Source: Polyporus tsugae (lineage: Eukaryota; Basidiomycota; Agaricomycetes; Polyporales; Polyporaceae). From it: DNA of 64,000 nt. Positions 34,941 to 47,106 of the stretch are shown piece by piece; the first letter of the stretch is position 1; each line of letters opens with the position of its first letter. The notes below the pieces were generated by a model. That model did not search any database. It worked only from the letters and a program-made list of their open reading frames with translations, and was not told the DNA's origin. The position numbers were made by a program, and so were the translations under genes. Location: the NCBI GenBank assembly GCA_024305745.1, contig JAHRBS010000008.1, positions 682,001-746,000 on the forward strand, given 5' to 3'.

Positions 34941-37566
34941 ATGTCGTCTACTGCCTTCGAGCCCGAGCTTCGGGCACAGGGCGACCTCCACCGCATCGCG
35001 AGCTCGCACGGTTCATCTGACGAGAAGAACCTGGGGAAGGCGGAGCATGCAGGGGAAGCCGAGGAGTTTGACCACACCGCCCCCGATATGTGAGTCTTTC
35101 AATACTTTCTTGTCTCGGCGGCGTCGCACAAGAAGTGTAGAGGGACTGATGTCGCCCCCCCCTCCGCCCACAGCACCAGGCCGTTCCCCGTGGACCCGGA
35201 CGAAGAGGAGGAGACGCACCAACTCACTATCCGGTGAGATAACGGCATTTCATATTGCTGCGGCATTACATTGGGCTTATTCAAATTATTGTGGTCCCCA
35301 GAGCTGTCTTCGTAGGATGCTGTCTTGGCGCGGTCGTCGGTGCCTCAAATATCTATCTTGGCCTCAAGACTGGCTTCACGTTCGGTCCCCAAGTGAGTCC
35401 CTTCAGCGAATTGATAAGGTTTTATGTTTTATTGACTGGCGCTCTTCTGACAGCTCTTCGGTGTAAGTGCCCCCGCCCACCGTCACCCAGAAACCAATGC
35501 TGTCTGCTGACTTACGGTCACCTGTCTCTTCTCCCGCCCCACTGGCATGTGCATACAGGCCATTTTCGGTTATGCCATCATCAAGCCTCTGTCCAAAGCC
35601 CTGCCTGAAACTGGCATCATCGGCCGGCTCTTTGGTGGTCCTTTTGGTCCCAAGGAGAACTGTACCGTCCAGTCCGCTGCGACTGCAGCGGGCGGTATCG
35701 GTATCCTCTTCGTCTCGGCTATCCCAGCTATGTACCGTCTCAACCTGCTCTCGGAGCTCCCCAAGCAGGATGCCGGCAAACTCATCGCGCTCACCGTCTG
35801 TGCTGGTTTCTTCGGGGTCTTCTTCGTCATCCCGCTCCGCAAGTACTACATTGTGAAACAGAAGCTGACGTTCCCGACTCCCGCCGCCACCGCCATCACC
35901 ATCCGTGCGCTACACAATAGCCGCACGGGTGCGATTGCAGCGCGTAAGAAGTCTCTCGCGCTCCTGTACGCATTCGTCGCCGTGTTCTTGTTCAAAGTCC
36001 TCTCTGGGTACGCCCCTGCTGTTGTGAGTGGATGACAGTGTGCTGCGCAGACGTTCTAGATGCTAATGAACGGGGTTCCCTCGTAGATTTACGACTGGCA
36101 CATTGGTTGGACCCTCTACCGTCTCGGCTTCACCAGCATCATTTCCCTGGAAAACTATGGTTGGTGGATCGAGTTCACCCCTGCGTTCTTTGGTGCCGGT
36201 ATGCTTTCCGGTATCAACGCCTCTTGGAGCTTTTTCGGTGGCTCCATCCTCGCGTGGGGTATTATCGCCCCCTCCCTGGTTAAGAACGGCCTTGCCTTCG
36301 GTGTTGCGACCTCGGACGAGTACCCGCTCATCACCTACAACGCGCTCTCGTTCAAGGACCCGGCTCTTTACACCACACACCCCTCCCCCCGTTACTGGCT
36401 CCTCTGGCCGGGCGTCCTTATGATGTTGCTCTATTCCTTCGCCGATCTCGCCATGAACTCTGGTTCCATGATCGTGAGCATGCGCAAGGTTGGTTTCAAC
36501 CCCAACCCTGTATCGTGGTTCCGCGAGGACCCGGATTACAACCCCGACGAGGACGAAGACCTGTCCCCTCGGGAGGACCGTGTCCCGACGCTCTGGTGGG
36601 TGACCGGCCTCATCGCGTCGGTCATCCTGTGCTGCGCTATCCTCGCGAAGATGTTCGCCATGAACGTCGGCGAGGCGATCCTCTCGCTCGTCCTCGGCTT
36701 CCTCTTCTCCTTCATCGGCGTCCAGTCCGCGGGCACGACCGACGTCAACCCCGTCTCGACCGTCGCGAAGGCGTCGCAGCTCATTTTCGGCGGCATCGGC
36801 AAGGGCGCGCACCTCGCGCAGAACCCCGCGCAGATCATGAACCTCACGGCGGGCGTAATCTCCGCGGGCTCCGCCGCACAGTCGACGGACATGACCGGCG
36901 ACCTCAAGACGGGCTACCTGCTCCGCGCGAAGCCGCGCAACCAGTTCGTCGCGCAGCTCTGCGGCGCCATCGTCTCCGTGTTCCTTAACGTCGGCCTCTT
37001 CATCCTCTTCACGACCGCAACTCCGTGCATCCTCCACCTCCCCGAGTCGGGCGACTGCACGTACGGCGCGCCGTCGGTGAGCGCGTGGGCCGCCGTCGCG
37101 CAGGCCGTCTCCGCGCCGAAGCTGCCCATCCCCGCGTCGTCCGGGTACACCGCGATCGCGCTGGGTTTGTTCTCCGTGCTCTCCGTCGTTGTGAAGCACC
37201 TCTGGGTGCCCAAGGCGTACTGGGGCTGGATCCCGAACTGGAACGCGGTCGGGCTCGCGTTCGTCGTGCCGCAGGTGTACTACTCGATCGCGATGGCCGC
37301 GGGCTCGGTGTTCAACTACGTCTGGGCGCTGCGGAGCCCCGCGGGCTTCGATATGTACATGTTCGCCGTCGCGGCGGGCATGCTTGCGGGCGAGGGCCTG
37401 GGCGGCGTGCTCCAGGCGCTGCTCGCTGTCGCGAAGGTGGATGGTGGCAGTAAGTGTCGTTACCGTATCATCTGTTGCGCTCACCGTTGATCATGCTCTT
37501 CAACCTTGTCTTTTTGCAGTATATGGCACGGCGATCGGCTGTCCAGGATTCGAGTTCTGCGGGTAG
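34941..37566 (+). CDS. OPT-superfamily oligopeptide/metal-chelate transporter
   Basis: Predicted multi-helix membrane transporter of the OPT superfamily, which moves oligopeptides or metal chelates with protons. A hydrophilic N-terminus (MSSTAFEPELRAQGDLHRIA) precedes THQLTIRAVFVGCCLGAVVG, ASNIYLGLKTGFTFGPQ, ENCTVQSAATAAGG, VIPLRKYYIVKQKLTFPTPA, NYGWWIEFTPAFFGAGMLSG, SFADLAMNSGSMIVSMRK, VTGLIASVILCCAILAKMF, SAGTTDVNPVSTVAKASQL, AGSAAQSTDMTGDLKTGYL and KAYWGWIPNWNAVGLAFVVP. The short C-terminus is YGTAIGCPGFEFCG. NxYLGLKTG and ENCTVQ(S/T) are characteristic of the family. Exon 4 is a 9-base microexon (LFG, 35454-35462) between two good introns. Other introns begin after APD, TIR, AIF and near 36023. 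The frame antisense to this gene is long and open only because of its high GC content. Confidence 0.9.
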
Positions 37567-38559
37567 GTGTGTCCACATGGATGGAGACCGTTCTAGAGCT
37601 TGGGGCAATGTAGGAACGTGTGTACGTCGCTCCTCACGAGAGTTGTATGAGTCTCTTGCATCACGACTTACAGTATTAGTCTGCTGTCGGCTCCATTGTC
37701 TGGACAGTCTTGTTGTAGTTACTGTAGCGTACAGGATTTCCGTGGATCTCGCACACGAGCCATGGTCTATTTGGTCTGTTGTAATCTTTACCTCTCACTC
37801 CCATTTGCTTCAAATGACGGCAGTGTCGACGAGAATGTGGTGCTCACATTGAACGAGCTCCAGCACCGGAGGTGAGGTGGGAGGGACAGGAAAGTGTTGT
37901 GGAATGCGGGGAATAGACTCGACAAATTGCCTGCGTACTAGCGGAACCGATAGGGATGCAGTGCCCGTGCTGGGTAAATACTAGTAAATCCTTCGACTCG
38001 GACCGTATGTACTTGCATCTCACACAGATGGCATCAGCATCCCTCGGGCTCGCGGCTCGCGCCGTAGGTACGTGCACGTGGCTAGTCGGGTCCTCGTTGT
38101 ATTATATGGGAGTGGAGGAGTGGTCCAAAATCTATCTATTGTCCCCCTCTAGATCTAACGTCGTACTGTAACAACTGTCTTGAACAGGTAACAAGTCTAC
38201 CAATATTTGAATGTTAACTGTCTTTCAACTTCAAAAAGATCGATCGCTCCCAACCGCGTTAAGTAGCTCCCGCCAGCTTCAAGCCGGGACGGTGGCGTTT
38301 TGGACGTGGTGGAAGTCTGGAAGACTGTAAGTGGTACCGACAGGCCAGCTGATCACGGGAGATGTATCATATGTCTAGCATCCCGTTGATACAGTGGCGA
38401 GGCACACCACGACCATCACTCCCCAGATCCGGCTTTCGAATTCACTTAAAGCGGTCTCTCCAAGTTTTCCAAATGCGCCCTCCCCGTCGCCGTTTTCCGT
38501 GGTTCTCGTTCTTTCTGTACTCTGGGTCCTAATCCTCTGCCATTCTTTTGATTTTCGCG
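37567..38559. other. Intergenic region
   Basis: OPT 3' flank and MAG copy 2 promoter. No gene, repeat or clear TATA box was recognised. Confidence 0.35.
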
Positions 38560-40282
38560 ATGCCCCACTCCGCCCTCCTCATCTCGCTCACGCTCGCGTC
38601 AGCCGTCTTCGCGCAGTCCTACACGGCAACGTACACTCCCGAGGATGCGCCCAAGATCTCAGAGCAGGGCCAATCCGGCACCAACCAGTGCGGAACCGGT
38701 ACGGACCAGAACTCGATGTGCCAGAACGTCTTCGGTGCGCCCTCCATCTCTTCATTCGCACGCGTGCGGTTTTTTCCTGACCCAGGCGCGACTCTGTCCG
38801 GAATGATTGCCAACAGTGAATTCCCTCGACGACTTCTGCCTGTACGCGCCTCCCAGTCCCGGCCGCGACTCCGTTATCGGAAACACGGAGCGCATCGAGG
38901 TCTCGTGGTGCGTCCAGCCAGGCCATGGCACGCGGCTCATCCCCGACGGCGCGATCACTGGCGCGCACTTCGTCCAGACTCCGGACTACGTACAGGTCAC
39001 TGGTGTGGGTGATCTCACCAAGATCAACATCCCTCAGGGCGATGAGGGAGGCGAACTGGACCCCCACGGCGCGGATGGCAACGGTGAGTTGCAAATTCAG
39101 TTCCGTCTGGAGCACGTATGGGCGTTCCGTGCGGTCTCGGACGGGTGATGGGGCCTGCGCGCGATCTCATGGTCGTCGGATATTGTCCGCGTGCCTTCAC
39201 ATTCGAGGGGTTGGGTACGATCCGAGCGGTGGTGGAGCGGGTTCGCATTCCCGGCGCGTGAATTGGACGCACGGCACCGAGTCAGGAACCCACACGCTCC
39301 CTGCTTCTTTATACTCAACGCCGGGCGTCTATCACCACCATCAACAACCTCAACGCTGATAATCTAAAACAGGCAACCCCATTGGCGGTCTCGTCTTCTC
39401 AAACGCTTTCGGAAGCATGGCTCAGATGCACGAGTGGACTGTGAGAACGATGCTATCAACGGAACGGGCTGGGCGAGGGCCGCAACTGACTGTTTAAATT
39501 TTCAGAACTTTGTGGCCTACAACGAGTTCTGCATTCGTGCATGCAAGGACGGCCCCAAGGCGCGCGCTCTCTGCCAACACATCTACGATGTTATGGGTTG
39601 CGATTGGAACATGCCCGGAGACTACTCAGGTGGCTCATTTGACTCCTGCAAGGGCGATTCCGGCCAGGTACACTTTTGTTCGTGACCGATGCGATGTACC
39701 TGTACGTACTGATCGCCCCCATCGCGCGCAGCCTATGGGTGTCTACGGCACCTCCACTTTCTACCAGGGCGGGCCCTCCACCCCCGCTGCCCACCCTGTG
39801 CCGCCGAAGTCCCAGTGCAACGGAGCCAACACGATCGGCAACGGTCAACACATCTCGACCCCTGTAGCCGTGACCACTTCTGCCGGTAGCACGATGACGA
39901 CGTCCGGTTCTTCTGTCAGTACCACTTCCACTTCCTCTGTGACTGCGCCCAGTACGACGTCCAAGGGGCAGAGCACCACCTCCGGCACGACCAGTACTAA
40001 CTCTGCTACAACCACCGGCTCTGCCGCTAATGCGAACGGTCAGTCGATATCCACATCAAGAACCGGCGCCCCTCCGGTAAGCATCTCGTCGAGACCAACT
40101 TCTTATGCGTTGCTTGGCTCACATCTGGTTCGCAGGCCCCCATGGCGAGCTCTGGCTCTTCGGCCGGTGCCCCTTCGGCCACTGGCGGGGCTAGCAACGG
40201 AGCCGCCTCGCTCTTCGGCCGCGGCCTCCAAGTCTCTGCCGCCGCTGCCGCCATCATCGTTGGCGCTGCTGTAGTCGCATAA
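38560..40282 (+). CDS. Secreted MAG-family glycoprotein, copy 2
   Basis: Signal peptide MPHSALLISLTLASAVFAQ, then SYTATYTPEDAPK. The Cys-rich domain is close to copies 1 and 3: TNQCGTGTDQNSMCQNVF, NSLDDFCLYAPPSPG, EVSWCVQPGHGTRLIPDG, HFVQTPDYVQVTGVGDLT, FVAYNEFCIRACKDGPKA, QHIYDVMGCDWNMPGDYS and PMGVYGTSTFYQGG. A Ser/Thr-rich tail of about 100 residues, likely heavily O-glycosylated, ends in NGAASLFGRGLQ and an Ala-rich hydrophobic segment (VSAAAAAIIVGAAVVA). That end looks like a GPI-anchor signal. Seven exons; introns sit at the same places as in the paralogs. Predicted to be attached to the cell surface or wall. The true start is the ATG at 38560. Confidence 0.87.
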
Positions 40283-41360
40283 TTCCACAACGCCGACAGG
40301 CCACCGCCGCACGCGGACGACATCGCCCACAGGACTCACCGTACAGAGCGACACCGCCGCCAACCTCTAAGTACCGCACACATACAAACCCTTTTACGCG
40401 CACCACACGGACAATTTTCATCTTTCGTTTCTCCTGGCTTTCTGGTCACCGAACATTGATCGAGTACGTACTGCTTCATGTTCGTCACGACTGACTATTA
40501 CCTTGTTGTTTATCGTGCAGGCTTCCGGAGTGCATAACGCTCCTCGGAAGACCTGACGATGCCACCCTGTCGCTCCTTTCCACTCCACACCGTCATTACT
40601 CATCTGATGGACAACCTTAATCCGTGGCGCCCTTACTGGCCCCCTCTCGCCTCTTTCGACTCAACCTTACGTCCGATACACGGGCATGGACATGGACTGT
40701 AGGTATAGAATATCGCATACGTGTACATGGTGTAAATGTTAAATGTCACTTGCGGATTCAGGCTGAGGCCGACCTCGATTGAACTCGGCAATGCAATCAA
40801 GTGCCTGTCGCGTACGTTGAGCGAGACCTTGGCGAGATCCTTTCTCTTTGGGAAAGTTACGATAGGTGGAACGGAGGAATGCGGCGCGGCATACAACGTA
40901 CGTCAGGAGTAGTGCGGTGCGTCGGTGCCCACCTTTGCCTGCAAAGAAACCGGTCCTTCCCTGCCACGCAAACTGCGCACAGGGTTATACCTAGAATCCT
41001 GTGTGCTACAGGTCAGTTATTACGCCTGAAAGAATAGAATGGTATATACCTGATAAGGAGCATCTTGCCGGTAAATTGAAAGAAGGCCAAGGTAGCCGAA
41101 GCCGAAGGGCACTCGACGCCTTGTCAATGTGTGACTCACTCACGAAGTTGCGATAAGAGTCCGAGCGTCTCGCAGCCTAGGCCTGAGCAGAAAGCGCGAA
41201 TGAAGCGGGCCTTCTTCCGCCGCGTCATGATGCCTTCCACGGCTTGAAGCGCAGAACAGGGATGTACTTATATATATATATATATATACGAAGCACTCGA
41301 TACCAATCTGACAATTGCGACCGAGGGCTCGCGACTCGACCACAAGCTAGGGCCAACAGT
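40283..41360. other. Intergenic region with a TA microsatellite
   Basis: 3' flanks of MAG copy 2 (plus) and protoporphyrinogen oxidase (minus). A (TA)n run occupies about 41271-41289. No gene recognised. Confidence 0.4.
41271..41289. repeat. (TA)n microsatellite
   Basis: An uninterrupted run of about nine TA units in a non-coding stretch just downstream of the oxidase stop codon. Confidence 0.8.
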
Positions 41361-43166
41361 CTACAGGCCGAGGCTGTACGCCGCCCGCCTCCCACTCTCC
41401 ACACAGTCGCCCACACTCACACCGCCAACGCCCGCGCCGATCACAGCCGTGTTCGCGCCCCAGCGCTCCCTGACCGCCGCCGCGAGCTCGGCAACCCGCC
41501 CGACGTGGCCCGCTGTGGGCGTCGGGATGCAGTCCCGGTGCTCGCGTATCCGCACGAGGCACGGCTCCGGCAGGGGCTCCGCGCGCCCGAGGTGCCGGCG
41601 CAGGGTGTCGAGGAGCGTGGGGAGGAACGACGGGGAGGACGGGGAGGGTGTCGGCGCGCCGTACGGGCCGCCAAGCATGACGGTGAGCTTCGTGAAGCGG
41701 GATGGGGGCGGCGAGGCGGAGGGAGAAGGGAGGAGCCTGTCCTGGGTCGGGAGGGCGCAGGAATCGAAGACGGTGCCGAGCATGCCGAGGGACGACGATG
41801 GGTAGTCGGTGGAGGGCCGGGGGATGAGGTACCCGAAGCCGTCTGGGTGGATGGGGCGGGTCGTTGGTGGGAAGACCAGGTTCACCACCGTGACGGAGGA
41901 GGATGGATTCGCGAGGAGGTGTGGAAGTGGAGCATTACTACTGAGATGTGCGATGCTGGGTGCTGATAAGAGGCGGTGGAGGTGCGGAAGAGGCATCGCG
42001 CTCACTATATGCGAGGATGCGAGCCGCTTCCCAGACGCAGTTATCGTCTATGGAGGAAGGGTCAAACTGGTACTCAAACTAAATTGTAAGGAATATACTC
42101 ACCTCGAACCCGTCGCCAGAATCCGACTTACTTAATGCAACGACGGCGTCCCCCTTTACGACCTCGACGTGAGGAAGGCCTTCAAGCCGATCCGCCATCG
42201 AATCGCTTAAGGTTTGCATGCCATCTTGGAATGAGAACACGCTGATATCCCTCATGAGCTCGGCAATGTCGCCAAGCTCGTAGGGCTCTTCCTCCGTAGC
42301 TTTACTCTTGCTCTCCCGAGAGCTAGACAGCGCCTCCATAATGGCTCCCCGAACCAGGCTACCCTTCCCGCTTTCTTCGAGCTGGCACATGATTGGGAAT
42401 GCGGAGCGTACGCTCAAGAGCCGCGAATCGGTCGCGTATATGCCATGCACGAGCGCACTGCCGAAGGTGCGCGCAAACTCGGCACCGAAGTGACGGGTGA
42501 GGAAGGCGTCTACAGACTCGTCGTTGGGAGAGGAGTTGTTCAAGACTAGGATTGAGAGAGTCAACATTGTACTCTGAATGCAACTATGCATGGCACGTAC
42601 CTATGTCCGTCGACTTTCGTGCATCTTTCAAGACGGCCGGAACAAGGATCTTCGCAAGAGGAGAGCGAAACAGGGGGAGTAGGGATCCCGGTATGGTCAC
42701 AAGTCCGTCTCTCCCAGGGAGGTGCAGAAAGCGATTACGAGCGGCGGGTGCGCTTCGAGGGACAGTGAGGAGTAAGGACTTGAGGCCAAGTAAATGGACC
42801 TGTGTAGTCGACTAGTCAGAACAAACCGCGCCTTATTTGATGGTCTCGCGCGTAGAACTTTGATGTCTCTATGCCTTGCCCACAGATATGCCTCCAAGGA
42901 ATAGGAACGACACTTACCAATTCCAATACGGCCTTCGATGCAGGACGTAATGTCCTTGGACCACTCTCGAGCACCACGTCCGCCTCTTGTCCGACGCTAT
43001 CTTTCACGGTCACCCTCTCGGACTTCATCCATCCTCCTAACCGTTCTGAGCTCTCAACAAGGGTGATGCGGGTCCCTGAATGGACAGGGAAGCGTCTTGT
43101 GAGATGGAAGGCGGTCGACAAGCCAGAGATGCCGCCGCCAAGAACAGTGATGGAGGGAGGACCCAT
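41361..43166 (-). CDS. HEM14: Protoporphyrinogen oxidase
   Basis: FAD enzyme of the inner mitochondrial membrane that oxidises protoporphyrinogen IX to protoporphyrin IX, the step before iron insertion in heme synthesis. The N-terminus MGPPSITVLGGGISGLSTAF holds the dinucleotide-binding GxGxxG (residues 10-15). It is followed by ITLVESSERLGGWMKS and the family's ESGPRTLRP. Further landmarks are ESVDAFLTRHFGAEFARTFG, SALVHGIYATDSRLLSVRSA, FQDGMQTLSDSMADRLEG, GYLIPRPSTDYPSSSLGM and the C-terminal FAD-binding part NTAVIGAGVGGVSVGDCVES. Four exons; introns lie after LELV, DARKSTDI and DGFEV. The ATG at 43166 starts the protein right at the FAD motif, as in related fungal enzymes. Length is about 530 aa, as expected. 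Confidence 0.92.
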
Positions 43167-44449
43167 CCCGCAGGTAGTTCCTGGATAGAACAAGAAAGTT
43201 TCCTCAGCCCCGGGAGAGTGGTGTCAGGTCAAGCAGAATCATGGCAAGCGTGTTCGTCGTCTCGAACAGTCCTGAGAGCCTCGCCAACCAGCGTACTCAG
43301 GACCAGGCTGGCCGAAGTCATCGGTGTGTGTATTGGATCATTTCGGAGATTTAATATGAGTAAGGTGCTACTATAGAGGAGTTTAATTTATATATTCTCC
43401 GACACATTGGTTCTGAGCGCTCGAAACGATCATCTTTTCCGTCCTCACGTCGTTCGTAACCACATTCTTTCGCGCTGGTTCCTCACCGCGGAGGTTCATT
43501 TGAACCTTTCGGAGACAGCTCTGAGTGCTTTTTAGTGGTGGAATTCAATGTCGACGGTATCGTATGGCCTAGTTATTCTCCTCGCAAGTCCTGTTGACCG
43601 ACATTGTTTCCATCAGGTTTCCATAGGGCAGGGCCCGGCAGCAGTCTACAGAAGTTCAAGTTACCGGCGCTGATTTGAGCATATGATCCCACTCCATTCA
43701 ACGACGTTGAGTCTCCGTGAGTAATCTCGGCTGAACTCCCATGGGCAGTGAAGGAGGTCGCAGTGGCCATGGGCCGTACGGCAGTTTGTGAGTTCTTTAT
43801 CAGCTCAGTCTGAGCCGTGATATCTACGTGAAGCTGTTACAATTTGAGAAGTGATCCTGCCTTTTCTCTTACAGGTTTCTCCTTCGATATTGCTGTCAGA
43901 GGTCCTCTGGCGCGATCGCGCTAAGTGGACGATGGGACGCCAGGGGAGGGGTGCACAGCCGTGCTAGGCCGCCCAAGCGACATCGTGTCCTGGCGTGCAT
44001 TTCCAACGCGGTACCGAGGCGATATTTGATCAACACAGCCCATGGGAGGACCTGGGAGGACCCGGCCCCCTCAGAGCGTCGTGGTGAACTTGGACGCCAA
44101 TGTCAGCAGCTAGAGGAATCCCCGTTTCCGAGGAATATATTCCTCGCAAAAGATGGGGCTCCGATTGATGGTTGAGATATGCTCGGAACACTCCTTGACA
44201 TAAATATCAGTATCATCGAATCTGTCTTATTCGGTACTTCACACCGGAAGCCTTTCAACGATTAGGTACCGCGGAGATTTGGCCAGCCTGACCCAAGCGC
44301 CGAATGGCATATTCAGCCCGCCCCACGCGGCCAAAAATCTCCACTGCTTCCACCGCTCATAAGCGGGCGCGAACTCCCCGTGTCCATACTCCTCACCCTC
44401 CATCCCCCCTTCTCCGTTCCTTCCCTCTGGTCCTTGTCAACCTTTCACG
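43167..44449. other. Intergenic region
   Basis: Promoters of the divergent oxidase (minus) and MAG copy 3 (plus). A 65-codon frame at 43573-43770 (minus) has no family resemblance, and I do not count it as a gene. Confidence 0.35.
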
Positions 44450-45912
44450 ATGTTCCGCCATGGTTCCCTTCTCTGCCTCGCACTCGCATCCAGTGCACTA
44501 GCGCAGACATATAGCGCGACCTACCTCCCATCCAACGCCCCCAACAAGACAGAGGATGGCCAAAGTGGGACTAACAAGTGCGGGACCAGCAACGACCAAA
44601 ACTCGATGTGTCAGAACCTCTACGGTGAGTGCCCAACCCCTCTGAGCTGCTTTCATTATACTCACTGTATGCATAGTCAACTCGATCGATGACTGGTGTA
44701 TTTACGCGCCCCCCACCCCCGGACCCGGATCGGTCATTGGGAACACTGAGCGTATTGAAGTCGCATGGTGCATTAAACCAGGCTATGGTACACGGTTAAT
44801 TCCAGATGGTGCCGTCACCGGAGCGCACTTCGTCCAGACCCCCGACTACGTCCAGGTTACGGGTGTTGGTGACCTCACGCAGATCAACATCCCTCCCGGC
44901 AACGATGGAGGCGGCGAGCTCGACCCGCACGGTGCGGACGGCAACGGTAAGTGCAGCGCTCTGTTCGAAGTAATGCGACCGTCGCGGATACATCCTATTG
45001 GGCGTTGACGTTCAGGGGTGACTCGTCCATCCCAGTGGCGGTTCCAGTGCGGTCTCGCGTCGCCTGTCCTTCGCCGCTGTATGTCGCACCTTGACATTCC
45101 ATTACTAACTTCGCGCTCCGATAGGCAACCCGATCGGTGGCCTCGTGTTTACCTCCGCGTTCGGTCAGCTCACGCAGGCACACGAGTGGACGGTGCGTGT
45201 CTGTCCTTAGCGCGACATGCGCTGTCCCCGAGACGTCGTAACGCCAGCGCTGACGCCTTCGTTCCTGTCCATATGCAGAACTTCGTTGCAAATAACGAAT
45301 TTTGTATCCGCGTTTGCAAGGATGGTCCCAATGCGCCCGCACTCTGCCAACACATATACGACGTGATGGGATGCGATTGGAACATGCCGGGAGACTACTC
45401 TAGCGGCGCGTTCGACTCCTGCAAGGCGGACACCGGCGAGGTATGTACACATATTCTCACCTTATCGCGATGAAGAAGACCGAACTGATTGTATCTGTGT
45501 AGCCCATGGGTGTCTACGGCACCTCGACCTGGTTCCAGGGCCAGAACCCTACACCGTCCGCGCACCCAGCGCCCGCGACGTCGTCTTGCGCCACTACCAG
45601 CACCATCGGGAACGGCCTCGCCGTCTCCACTACTAGCTCCGGTGCGTCGGCGTCCGCCACTAGCAGCACGGGCTCTAAGTCTGGCACATCTGCAGTACGT
45701 CCCACGCACCGTCACTGGATCTGTCGCTCACACACAACCTTGTCTTTGTCTAGCCTTCCGCTACGACCGGCTCTGGCTCCCGTTCCGCCTCGAACTCCGG
45801 GGCGTCCGCGACTGGCGGCGCCAGCAACGGCGCGGCGCCCCTCCTTGGCCGGGGAGTTGAGCTGATGATCGCTGGCGCGGCGGTCCTCGTCGGCGCTGGC
45901 CTTGTTGCGTGA
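44450..45912 (+). CDS. Secreted MAG-family glycoprotein, copy 3
   Basis: Third member of the family. Signal peptide MFRHGSLLCLALASSALAQ, then TYSATYLPSNAPNKTEDG. The domain shows TNKCGTSNDQNSMCQNLY, NSIDDWCIYAPPTPGPG, EVAWCIKPGYGTRLIPDG, HFVQTPDYVQVTGVGDLTQ, FVANNEFCIRVCKDGPNA, QHIYDVMGCDWNMPGDYS and PMGVYGTSTWFQGQNPTP. The Ser/Thr tail is shorter than in copy 2. The end NGAAPLLGRGVELMIAGAAV plus LVGAGLVA again looks like a GPI-anchor signal. Seven exons with conserved intron positions. It is closer to copy 2 than to copy 1. Copies 2 and 3 flank protoporphyrinogen oxidase and run in the same direction. Confidence 0.87.
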
Positions 45913-47106
45913 ACGACACGATAATCACGGAATCATGTTCGCGTTCACGCAACTCCCGGCAGCTGTTAGGCCGCTTGCGAATAGCCGCCACACGCATGTT
46001 ACGCACTCCCTCGTGCTCGCGTTCTTGCGACGTCTCTCCTCTTCCCATCGAATTATCAGGACGGTTAATAACAACGACGATAACCGGACATTCGTAGCAT
46101 TATATATAGAACCAGGGACGCTTCTCGTAGTCATTTTGGCTTGGATACTTCTGCGATCTTTGTATGTAGGCACCCGTCCGTCTTTACGAAATTTACTCTC
46201 GTTTACATGCTTTCGTTATGGCAAGCCATGCCACCTCCACCCACATTCTTTGGACTCCCTCCAGTTATCAAATCACCGCGATGCTACTAGGTTCAGAGCC
46301 AGCGGAAGCCTCTCGCGGGTTAACACCCACATGGAGATTTGGACAATCTTGGTATGGTGTTGCAGTTGGGTACGGAATCCGGATTACATTCTACTACCAG
46401 CCTTCAATCCACATTAGATGATTCTACTTAGTAGCTTTACATAAACCATCTCATCGGCAGCGTTCAAACACTCTAACACGGAGCACTACGCCGCCAAATC
46501 CACTGCGGCGCACAAGCCTTGCATCGACGATGGACAACGGTGACCTACTATTACTACCCGTCGAGGCTGCACGGCGGCAGCAGCTGCCAAAGTTGAGCTA
46601 CAAAGAACGTGACGCGGGTGTGTGACTGTGATCCAAACTCCGACGAAATCGGCCGCAATGGGTTAGGGTTACAAGTTGAACTCGAAACAGGTACTGTAAA
46701 TTAATAACATGTTGGTCCTTAGGTTATGTAATGACTTGGAAGTGTACGGTAGAACTTTGTTTACAGTAGTACTACTGTAGTACTTCTCGCTCCTCCTGCA
46801 CGGTATGCCTTCGAGTCCTACTATGTTGATCCAGTACCCTACTCACGACCAGTATTCTTCTCAAAGAGGGTGGACGACAGCCGCAGCAAGAAGGCAAAGC
46901 AGCTGACTGGTGCTGTCCTTTCATGTATTTATACTGTATTGGAGACCGCCTACAGACTCCGATGCTTCTCATGAACCCACAGTCATATTTACGACAATCT
47001 TGGCGACTCGATATACCCGCTCCTCCTGCTCGATACCCTCCGGCCGCTCGACCTTACCATCCATGTCTTGATCTCCTCCTCGCCGCCTCAGTCTTCACTG
47101 ACGATC
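45913..47106. other. Intergenic region
   Basis: MAG copy 3 3' flank and promoter of the next gene. No gene recognised. A short AT-rich stretch (GTAATTAATAACATG-like) lies near 46690. Confidence 0.35.

Noticed and set aside
36063..37484. 473-codon open frame on the minus strand
   Set aside because: It is exactly antisense to the OPT transporter coding exons, is Arg/Glu/Asp-rich as expected from GC-rich codon bias, and shows no family resemblance.
39180..39260. tRNA-like GGTTCGCATTCCCG string
   Set aside because: It lies in an intron of MAG copy 2, and no cloverleaf can be formed around it.
43573..43770. 65-codon minus-strand frame
   Set aside because: No signal peptide, CaaX end or family likeness. 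It was considered as a peptide-pheromone gene and dismissed for lack of the C-terminal motif.
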